12,094 nt of DNA, taken from Burkholderiales bacterium. GTDB taxonomy: Bacteria > Pseudomonadota > Gammaproteobacteria > Burkholderiales > Burkholderiaceae_C. Where the stretch lies: NCBI GenBank assembly GCA_947450745.1, contig CANFYD010000056.1:1-12094 (forward strand). Reading direction: 5' to 3'. The notes beneath the pieces were generated by a model, which ran no database searches, was not told where the DNA came from, and was given only the letters and a program-made list of their open reading frames with translations. Within the stretch, counting starts at the first letter, position 1. Each line of letters begins with the position of its first letter. Made by a program: the position numbers and the translations under genes. Positions 1 to 6,700 of the stretch are shown here, piece by piece.

Positions 1-3
1 AGG

Positions 4-30
4 CACAAGCAGTCCTCAGGACTGCTTGTG
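4..30. terminator. Perfect 13-bp inverted repeat, possible terminator of an upstream gene
   Basis: CACAAGCAGTCCT (4-16) is followed by one base and then its exact reverse complement (18-30). In RNA it would fold into a long stem with a small loop. No T-run follows on either strand, so it is not a textbook intrinsic terminator. It could instead end a gene lying to the left, or be a repeat of another kind. Confidence 0.4.
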
Positions 31-114
31 TCCGGCCTCAGCCTGGCCTGACAGCCGCTCGCTACAAAAGTTCTCGCCCTCTGAGCGGATCTGAAACTCC
101 CCGAGAGTCAGTTT

Positions 115-136
115 GTAGGGCGGATCGTGATCCGCG
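115..136 (+). repeat. Palindromic repeat copy A (GTAGG + 16-nt core)
   Basis: GTAGG leads into the core GCGGATC-GT-GATCCGC (120-135), a perfect 7-bp inverted repeat. Compared with copy C (291-306), a G-to-A change in the left arm is matched by C-to-T in the right arm, so pairing is kept. Similarity to copy C continues for about 30 bases beyond the core, giving a direct repeat of roughly 55 bp. Confidence 0.7.
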
Positions 137-210
137 TTCGGTCGAACGTGGCATCCGTGTTGCGCCGCGCTAACTCATGTCAGCACGTCGCTGCCTTCGC
201 CGGAACTGCT

Positions 211-233
211 CGCGGGTCACGACCCGCCCTACG
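211..233 (-). repeat. Palindromic repeat copy B (inverted orientation)
   Basis: The core GCGGGTC-AC-GACCCGC (212-227) is a perfect 7-bp inverted repeat followed by CCTACG, so the GTAGG flank lies on the reverse strand, opposite to copies A and C. Beyond the core the sequence differs from A and C, so only the palindrome and its GTAGG flank are shared. Confidence 0.7.
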
Positions 234-284
234 TGGCCCCGAGAGTCGGCGCAAGCCGAAACGTCCTCGAGAGTCAGCACAAGC

Positions 285-307
285 CGTAGGGCGGGTCGCG
301 ACCCGCG
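285..307 (+). repeat. Palindromic repeat copy C
   Basis: CGTAGG precedes the core GCGGGTC-GC-GACCCGC (291-306), a perfect 7-bp inverted repeat. It sits directly after a GAGAGTCAGCACAAGCC module. It is the best-formed copy and the 3' partner of the longer direct repeat that starts at copy A. Confidence 0.7.
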
Positions 308-406
308 TGTGGTCGACTGTGGCACTCGTGTTGCGCGGCCGAAACGGCCTCGAGGATCAGCACAAGCCCCAGTGCGCACAGGACCGATTTGCACTACGGT
401 GGCGTT

Positions 407-1063
407 ATGTCAGAAACCATACTCCCAGCAAGCGCCGCAGGGGCCACTCAACGTGGCCCCATCCATTTCTACTTCGACTTTTCTTCGCCCTATGCCTACA
501 TCGCGTCTGAATGGATAGAGGCGGTGGCGGCGCGCCACGGGCGGCGTGTGCAGTGGCATGCGGTGCTGCTCGGCGCGACCTTTCAAGCGGCCGGGCTGAA
601 GCCGCCGGTGGACTACCCACTCAAGCGCGAGTACGTGTTGCGGGACTTTGAGCGCAGCGCTCAGTTTGCCGGCCTGCCTTACCGGCAACCGGCCCAGTTC
701 CCTATCCCGACCCAGAACGCGGCGCGGGTGTTCTGGTGGTTGAACGACCAAGACCCGGCGCTGGCCGTCGCCTGGGCGCATGCGGGGCTGCGTGCCTACT
801 TCAACCGCGGCGTCGCACTCAATGACCGGTTGGCTTTGCAGGCCTTGGCGGCCGACAGTGGGCTGGACGGCGAGGCCGCTGTTGCCGCCTGGCAAGACCC
901 GCAGTGGAAAGCGCGGCTACTGGCCGCCAACGAAGCAGCCATCGCCGCCGGCGTGTTTGGGGCGCCGTTCTTCCTCATCGACGGCGAGCCGTTCTGGGGC
1001 AATGACCGCCAAGCGCAGATCGAGCGCTGGCTGTCCACGGGCCCGTTCAACGGTCGGGTTTAG
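407..1063 (+). CDS. 2-hydroxychromene-2-carboxylate isomerase-like protein (DsbA/kappa-GST fold)
   Basis: This 218-aa protein resembles the HCCA isomerase/kappa-class glutathione transferase family, whose NahD members use glutathione to isomerise a chromene carboxylate in naphthalene breakdown. The N-terminal thioredoxin-like strand carries FDFSSPYAYIA (residues 23-33). Ser27 lies where family members use a serine in place of the DsbA cysteine. A helical insert follows, and the C-terminal GVFGAPFFLIDGEPFWGNDR (182-201) holds the expected cis-proline (Pro187) and the FWG.DR signature. There is no signal peptide, so it should be cytoplasmic. ATG 407 is preferred: an in-frame TTG at 389 would add six unconvincing residues, though the ribosome site before 407 is weak. 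It stands alone, with no aromatic-ring degradation genes beside it, so the true substrate is unknown; a generic glutathione-dependent oxidoreductase is equally possible. Confidence 0.85.
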   Translation: MSETILPASAAGATQRGPIHFYFDFSSPYAYIASEWIEAVAARHGRRVQWHAVLLGATFQAAGLKPPVDYPLKREYVLRDFERSAQFAGLPYRQPAQFPIPTQNAARVFWWLNDQDPALAVAWAHAGLRAYFNRGVALNDRLALQALAADSGLDGEAAVAAWQDPQWKARLLAANEAAIAAGVFGAPFFLIDGEPFWGNDRQAQIERWLSTGPFNGRV

Positions 1064-1080
1064 GGCGGCTACCGACGCAT

Positions 1081-1098
1081 TCGCACAACTTTGTGCGA
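1081..1098 (+). terminator. Inverted repeat after the isomerase gene: weak terminator or operator
   Basis: TCGCACAA-CT-TTGTGCGA is a perfect 8-bp inverted repeat starting 18 bp after the isomerase stop. In RNA it would form a 7-bp stem with a 4-nt loop. The following sequence is A/T-rich (TTAATGAATTAATAAAA) but not a clean T-run. It may terminate the isomerase transcript, or be a dimer-binding site controlling the chemoreceptor gene 140 bp downstream. Confidence 0.4.
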
Positions 1099-1197
1099 TT
1101 AATGAATTAATAAAAGCTTTAATGTCCGGGCATTTTCACGGTTGGAGCGGCTCGGGCGGTTGAATAATCGAGCCCCACCTCGGTGCGCAGGCGCGCC

Positions 1198-1214
1198 GGT
1201 ATGGGTCAGATACC
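1198..1214. repeat. Short inverted repeat in the leader of the chemoreceptor gene
   Basis: GGTAT (1198-1202) and ATACC (1210-1214) flank a 7-nt loop, 23 bp before the proposed start codon. The 5-bp arms are short enough to arise by chance. If transcribed, it would sit just upstream of the ribosome-binding region and could affect translation. Confidence 0.25.
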
Positions 1215-1237
1215 ACCCGTTTTAAGGCCACGCCGTC

Positions 1238-3562
1238 ATGCCCATGAATCGCAATGTTTTTCTGATGCCCGGCATTCACTTGATGCGGAGGCTGACCTTG
1301 CCGGTCAAGCTGACGCTGATGGGCTTGATGCTGGTGCTGCCCTTGCTGGTGATCACCGTGCGCAGCTATCAGGCCGAGCGGGCCAATTTGGTGGCGGTCG
1401 AGACCGAAGCCGAGGGCGCGCGCTGGGTGGCCGAGCTGAACTTGCTGATTGCCAACCTGCAAAACCACCGTGGCCTGACGGCGCGCGTGCAGGCCGGTGA
1501 CAAAAGCGCCGAGGCGGCGCGCGAGCTGACCCGTGAAAAGCTGGCGCAGGGCTTGCGCGACCAGGAAGCGCTGGCCGCGCAGACGAAGCTGTTTGTGCTC
1601 CCGTCCGAGTGGGCGGCCTTGCGTAGCGCGGTGCAGGAACTGGTGGCGGGTCGCATCCCGGCCGAGCGGGCGGCGGCATTCGCCTTGCATGTCGATCTGG
1701 TCAACCGGGCTTGGCGCGTGCAAATGACGGTGGCCGAGCTGTCCGGTCTCTTGCTCGACCCGGTGGCAGAAACCTATTACCTGATGGACATTGCCGTGCA
1801 GCGCATCGTCTTGTGGGGCGAGCCGATGGCGATCATGCGCGGTCAGGGAGCCGCTCTGCTGGCCACCGGCACGGCCACGCCGGTGGAGCGCTCGGCCTTG
1901 CTGTCGCGTGCCGATGCAGTGCAGCGCGGCGTCGATGATGTCGCTTGGCTGGTGGGTGCTTTGCAGCGTGTCGGCGCGCAGCCGCCCCAGCAATGGGAGG
2001 CCGCGCGCTCGGCCGGCGAGCAGTTCGTTCTACTTGCGCGCAAGACCTTTGCCGCTGAAACCCTGTCCGGTACACCGGCCGAATACTTTGATGCCGGCAG
2101 CGCGGCGCTGAAAGCGGTCAACCTGTTGGCTGCCGAGGTCAACACTCGCTTGTCCGATCGCTTGCAGGAGCGGGCCGACCAGACGCGCCAGTCGATGTGG
2201 GTCGACCTGGCCCTGGCCATCACCGGCCTGCTCTTGGTCAGCTATTTTGCGATGGCTTTTTATGTCAGCTTCAGCGGCGCGTTGGCGGCGCTGCGCAAGG
2301 GCATGGACGCGGTGGCGGACGGCGATCTGTCGCACCGCTTCCTGATCCGAGGCCGCGACGAGATGGCGCAGATCGGTGTCGTGGTCGAGCGGATGAACGA
2401 GCGCTTGTCGGCGATGGTGGCTGAAATCCGCAGCAGCGCGGCACGGGTCGGCATGTCGGGCACGCAGGTGGCGGACAGCAGCTTGGCCCTGTCGCAGCGC
2501 ACCGAAGAGCAGGCCAGCGGCTTGCGCCAGACGCTGGCCACGGTGCAAAGCCTCAGCGAAGCGGTGGCGGCCAATGCGGCGGCGGCAGCCGATCTGGACA
2601 ACTTGTCCGGTGGCTTGCGCCGCGAGGCCGAGGCGGGCAGCCAAGAGATGCGTGACACGGTGCAGGGTATGGCGCAAATGGAGAGCAGCTCCAAACGCGT
2701 CGCCGAAATCATTGCGGTGATTGACGGCATCGCCTTTCAAACCAATATCCTGGCGCTGAATGCGGCGGTGGAAGCGGCCCGTGCGGGCGAATCCGGGCGC
2801 GGCTTTGCGGTGGTGGCCTCCGAAGTGCGCTTGCTGGCCAAGCGCAGCAGCACGGCGGCCGGCGAGATCCGCCAACTGATTGGCCAGTCCGGCGAGCAGG
2901 TGTCGGCCTCGATGCGGCGCATCCAGCACGCCGGGCAGATGCTCGACGGTTTGGTGGTCGGCGTGCGCAGCGTGTCCGACGCCCTGCGCACGATTGCCGC
3001 TGCCAGCGCCCGCCAAAGCGCCGACCTGGAAGAAGTGACGCAAGGCGTGGGCAACCTCGACGAGATCACCCGCCAGAACGCGCTGATGGTGGATGAATCG
3101 AGCAGCGCGTCGCAAGACCTGGTGGCACGCGCGCAGATGCTGTCCGGCGCGGTAGCCTCGATTCGTTTGCGCCAGGGCAGTGCCGATGAAGCGCAAGCCT
3201 TGGTGGAGCGTGCGCTGGCGCTGATCAAGTCGTCCAGCTTGGCCGCCGCCAGCGCCGAGCTGCACTCAAAAGACATCGGCTTTGTCGACCGCGACCTCTA
3301 CATCTTTGTCATCGACCAGCAGGGCGTGTACCGCCTGCACGGCGCTTCGGCCAAGATGGAGGGCCGACCGGTGCGCGAAGTGCCAGGCATCGACGCCGAG
3401 CAGTTCCTGCGCGATGCCTGGGAAGCCGCCGCCAAGGGCAGCGGCTGGATCGAGTACGAAATCCAGAACCAGCAAACCGGCACCGTGCAAGCCAAAGCCT
3501 CCTTCATCGCCCGACTCGACGCCAAGACCCTGATCGGCTGCGGCTTCTACCAGCAGATTTGA
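1238..3562 (+). CDS. Methyl-accepting chemotaxis protein with C-terminal Cache domain
   Basis: This 774-aa inner-membrane chemoreceptor would signal through CheA/CheW to the flagellar motor. TM1 is at about residues 26-42 and a long, mostly helical periplasmic sensor spans 43-320. Its start (LNLLIANLQNHRGL, 67-80) resembles the LQ..RG motif of NIT-type sensors. TM2 is at about 322-345, followed by a HAMP domain (346-395, with DGDLSHRF). The signalling coiled coil spans 396-640, with the Tsr-like hairpin tip GIAFQTNILALNAAVEAARA at 497-516 followed by GRGFAVVASEV. Unusually, residues 650-774 form a further domain with FVDRDLYIFV (682-691), GSGWIEY (734-740) and a terminal LIGCGFYQ. These match single-Cache (Cache_2-type) proteins that are normally secreted, but by topology this copy is cytoplasmic. 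ATG 1238 has a weak AAGG 10 nt upstream; ATG 1244 is an alternative. No other chemotaxis gene is adjacent. Confidence 0.93.
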   Translation: MPMNRNVFLMPGIHLMRRLTLPVKLTLMGLMLVLPLLVITVRSYQAERANLVAVETEAEGARWVAELNLLIANLQNHRGLTARVQAGDKSAEAARELTREKLAQGLRDQEALAAQTKLFVLPSEWAALRSAVQELVAGRIPAERAAAFALHVDLVNRAWRVQMTVAELSGLLLDPVAETYYLMDIAVQRIVLWGEPMAIMRGQGAALLATGTATPVERSALLSRADAVQRGVDDVAWLVGALQRVGAQPPQQWEAARSAGEQFVLLARKTFAAETLSGTPAEYFDAGSAALKAVNLLAAEVNTRLSDRLQERADQTRQSMWVDLALAITGLLLVSYFAMAFYVSFSGALAALRKGMDAVADGDLSHRFLIRGRDEMAQIGVVVERMNERLSAMVAEIRSSAARVGMSGTQVADSSLALSQRTEEQASGLRQTLATVQSLSEAVAANAAAAADLDNLSGGLRREAEAGSQEMRDTVQGMAQMESSSKRVAEIIAVIDGIAFQTNILALNAAVEAARAGESGRGFAVVASEVRLLAKRSSTAAGEIRQLIGQSGEQVSASMRRIQHAGQMLDGLVVGVRSVSDALRTIAAASARQSADLEEVTQGVGNLDEITRQNALMVDESSSASQDLVARAQMLSGAVASIRLRQGSADEAQALVERALALIKSSSLAAASAELHSKDIGFVDRDLYIFVIDQQGVYRLHGASAKMEGRPVREVPGIDAEQFLRDAWEAAAKGSGWIEYEIQNQQTGTVQAKASFIARLDAKTLIGCGFYQQI

Positions 3563-3578
3563 GCGCTTCGGCGAGCGC
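3563..3578 (+). terminator. Small hairpin directly after the chemoreceptor stop
   Basis: GCGCT (3563-3567) pairs with AGCGC (3574-3578) around a 6-nt loop, immediately after the TGA at 3560-3562. The stem is short and no T-run follows, so termination here is only a possibility. Confidence 0.25.
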
Positions 3579-3624
3579 CCGTTCGTTCTGAGCTTGACGA
3601 GCCGAGGGATAGACCGCTCAACGG
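3579..3624. repeat. Decayed copy of a proteobacterial CCGTT...AACGG intergenic repeat
   Basis: The 46-bp stretch is bounded by CCGTT (3579-3583) and AACGG (3620-3624) and contains TTCTGAGCTTGACGAGCCGA. It recalls the common intergenic repeat built around CCCTGAGC-TTGTCGAAGGGC seen in many proteobacterial genomes. The inner arms no longer pair well, so this would be a degraded copy. The identification rests on memory of the repeat, not on a second copy in this window. Confidence 0.4.
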
Positions 3625-3643
3625 AGGGCGGGTCGCGATCTGC
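3623..3643 (+). repeat. Palindromic repeat copy D (imperfect)
   Basis: GGAGG precedes GCGGGTC-GC-GATCTGC (3628-3643). Its right arm differs from copy C at two positions, but both changes leave G-U pairs in RNA. Together with copy E, which lies in the opposite orientation about 90 bp away, it frames the spacer between two convergent genes. A second small hairpin, GCGGG-CTT-CCCGC, follows at 3642-3654. Confidence 0.6.
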
Positions 3644-3730
3644 GGGCTTCCCGCCACGGGCACCAGTTCGGCGCCAGCCACCGTATCCACACAAGCGTCG
3701 AAACAAGGGCGGCGGTGGTCACGGCACGAC

Positions 3731-3751
3731 GCGGGTCTCGACCCGCCCTAC
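3731..3751 (-). repeat. Palindromic repeat copy E, between convergent genes
   Basis: GCGGGTC-TC-GACCCGC (3731-3746) is a perfect 7-bp inverted repeat followed by CCTAC, so its GTAGG flank is on the reverse strand. It lies 24 bp beyond the stop of the reverse-strand oxidoreductase gene, where it could also serve as a transcript-end hairpin for that gene. No T-run is present. Confidence 0.65.
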
Positions 3752-3774
3752 ATGGATAAATCATTCGACCGGGC

Positions 3775-6700
3775 TCAGAGCTCGGCGACGCTCTTGATCC
3801 GCTGCGGCGGCTTGATCGGTTGCGGCTCGGCGGGGGCGACGGCGCGGCCGTGGAAGCGGTCGAGCAGATCACGCCACTGGGCCCGCACGGTCACTACGTT
3901 GGCGAGCTTGACGTGGCCGTAGCCGCGGATGGACTCCGGCAGGCGGGCCAGCTTGATGGCCAGTTCCAGCTTGTCGGCGGACAGGCCGGCCAGCAGCTCA
4001 CCCACCAAGCCTTCGTAATCCGCGATCAATTGGCGCTCCAAACGCCGTTCGGCCGTCATGCCCAAGATGTCCACCGCGCTGCCACGCAGGCCTTTCAATT
4101 TGGCCAGCAGCTTGAACGCCTGAAACGTCCAAGAGCCCAGCTCGATCTTCCGCGCCCGGCCGTCGGCACCCGGCTTGGCGAGCAGCGGCGGGGCCAGATG
4201 AAAGCTCAAACGCTGCCAGTTTTCGAACTGCTGCTTCATCGCGGCCTCGAACGTGCCGTCGGTGTAGAGCCGGGCCACTTCATATTCGTCCTTGATGGCC
4301 AGCAGCTTGGCGTAGTAGCGAGCTACCGCCTTGCTCAGCCGCTCCGGTCGGCCGGGCTCGCCCAACTGGCTCTCGGCCACCCGCACGCGCTGGACCAAGT
4401 TGGCATAGCGCTCGGCATAGGCCGCATTCTGGTAGGCGGTCAGGTGCTTGACGCGGCGGGCGATCAAGCCGTCCGGACCGTCCAATTTGTCTTGGCCGAG
4501 CAGCAATTGCACCGGCTTTGAGGTTTCACCGCCGAGGCGTTGCAGGGCGGCCGGTGCGGCGATGGCCAGGCGCCCCAGCGCAAAGGCCGTCTTGTTGCCA
4601 GCCACGGCCACGCCGTTCAATTCCATCGCGCGTAAGAGCGCCGCCTCGCTGAGTGGAATCAGGCCGCGCTGGTAGCACGCGCCCAGCATGACGATGTTGC
4701 TGGGCATGGTGTCGCCCATCAGCGTTTGGGCAATCGCCTGCGCGTCGATGGTTGAAAGCAGCGCTTCGTCCGCCACCGCATAAGCCATCTTGGCCAACAG
4801 CGAGTCGGCTTGCAGGTTGGCGTCCGGGTTGCGCACAAAGGCCGCCGTCGGCAACTGATGCGTGTTGGCCAGGATGACGGTGCGGCCCGGCTTGACGGTG
4901 GCCAGCGCGTCGGGCGAGGCCCCGACCACCATGTCGCAGGCCAGCAGCACGTCGGCCTGCTGGGTATCGATGCGCACTTGGTTGAGCAGGTCTTGCGTCG
5001 GGGCCAAGCGCACAAAGCTCAGCACCGCGCCGCCCTTTTGCGCAAAGCCCATGAAGTCCAGCACCGACGCTTGCTTGCCTTCCAGGTGCGCAGCCATGCT
5101 GACCAGCGCGCCCACGGTGACCACGCCGGTGCCGCCCACGCCGGTGACCAATAAGTCGAAAGGGCCGCTCCAGGCCCAGGCAGCGGGCGCGTGGATGGCC
5201 GCGATTTCAGCCGCCAAATCAGCGGCCGTGAAGCCTGCGCCGGTGCGCTTTTTCAGCTCGGCTCCGTGCACCGACACAAAGCTGGGGCAAAAGCCGTCCA
5301 CGCAGGAGAAATCCTTGTTGCAGCTGGACTGCTCGACCTGGCGCTTGCGGCCCAAGTCGGTCTCTACCGGCACCACGCTCAGACAGTTGCTGGCCACGCC
5401 GCAATCGCCGCAGCCTTCGCACACCGCCTGGTTGATGAAGATGCGCTTCGGCGCTTCGGCCAGCTCGCCCTTCTTGCGCCGGCGGCGCTTTTCGGCCGCG
5501 CAGACCTGGTCGTAGATCAGCACGGTCACGCCTTCGACTTCGCGCAACTGGCGCTGCACGTCGTCCAGTTCGCTGCGGTCGTGAAAAGTGGTTTGTGGCG
5601 GGAACTGGCTTTTCAGATCGTCGTATTTGCCGATCTCGTCCGACACGATGACCAAGCGCGTCACGCCTTCGGCCTCGACCTGACGGGCAATCTGCGGCAC
5701 GCTGGTCTGGCCGTCCACCGGTTGGCCACCGGTCATGGCGACCGCGTCGTTGTAGAGAATCTTGTAGGTGATGGTCGTCTTGGCGGCAATCGCCTGGCGG
5801 ATCGCCAAATAGCCCGAGTGGTAGTAAGTGCCGTCACCGAGGTTCTGAAACACATGCTTTTCGGTGCTGAAGCGGGACTGCGCCGCCCAGTCCACGCCTT
5901 CGGCACCCATCTGTATCAGCCCTGAGGTGCCGCGCTCCATCCAGCTGGCCATGAAGTGGCAGCCGATGCCGGCCAGCGCGCGGGAGCCGTCGGGCAACTG
6001 GGTCGATCGGTTGTGCGGGCAGCCAGAGCAGAAGTAGGGCTGACGGCGCACGCCATCGGCCGCGTTGGCCAGCAGCTCGGGCGTGAGGAAGTCCACCACC
6101 AAGTGGCGGCGGTCCAGCGCCGGGTTCAACCGCGCCAGCCAATCGGCCACCGTGGCCATGATGCGCGAGGGCCGCAACTCGCCCAAGGCGCTGAGCACCG
6201 CGCAGCCCAGTTCGTCGGTCTTGCCGATGACGCGCGGGCGCTGTGCGTCGGGCAAGTGGTAGAGCAACTCCTTGATCTGGCGCTCGACGACCGGCGCTTT
6301 TTCCTCGATCACCAGCATGTCGCTCAGGCCACGCGCGAACTCCGCCATGCGGCTCGGCTCCAGCGGGAACACCAGCCCCACCTTGTAGACCCGCACGCCG
6401 GCGGCGGCCAGCGCATTCGGATCCAGGTCGAGCCGCCGCAGCACTTCCATGAAGTCGTAATGCGCTTTGCCGACGGTGACGATGCCCAAAGTGGCGCGGG
6501 GGCTGGTGACGATGTGTTTGTCGATGCTGTTGAGCTTGGCAAAGGCCCGCACTGCGTTCAGCTTGTGTTCGAGGCGCGACTCCAGTTCCAGCGACGGCAG
6601 GTCGATGGCGCGGATGTGCAAATCGACGGGAGATTGATGTTCGACGGCCAAGTCGAAGTCCAGCGGAATGGCGTCCAGATCGACCGTCATGCCGCTTTCC

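Larger units (their letters stand above)
1..406. other. Gene-free repeat-rich region upstream of the isomerase gene
   Basis: No open frame here looks like a real protein: the frames that stay open are arginine-rich shadows made of repeat sequence. The stretch contains a perfect hairpin (4-30), three copies of a 16-nt palindromic core (120-135, 212-227, 291-306) and four versions of a short module around GAGAGTCAGCACAAGCC (near 101, 239, 267 and 350). A reading frame open from base 1 stops with TGA at 49-51. It could be the tail of a gene entering from the left, but the hairpin fills most of it, so this is undecided. No clear sigma-70 promoter for the downstream gene was seen. Confidence 0.6.

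Noticed and set aside
101..370. Possible CRISPR array from the regularly recurring modules
   Set aside because: Repeats are not identical, spacing is irregular (28 to 138 bp), orientations are mixed, and no cas gene is present.
127..510. Arg-rich frame across the left repeat region, running into the isomerase gene
   Set aside because: It is made of translated repeat sequence and continues out of frame through the isomerase start. Composition is not protein-like.
1198..1237. Possible riboswitch (for example cyclic-di-GMP) in the chemoreceptor leader
   Set aside because: Only a 5-bp inverted repeat is visible. The conserved core bases of the GEMM class were not found.
1064..1237. Flagellar sigma-28 promoter for the chemoreceptor
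   Set aside because: TAAA occurs in the AT-rich block, but no GCCGATAA-like -10 follows at the required distance.
2030..3265. 411-codon open frame on the reverse strand opposite the chemoreceptor
   Set aside because: Low-complexity His/Arg/Gln composition, no recognisable domain, and wholly antisense to the HAMP and signalling domains.
3563..3774. Small gene or insertion-sequence remnant between the convergent genes
   Set aside because: No frame with a plausible start, ribosome site and composition was seen. The content is explained by short repeats and hairpins.
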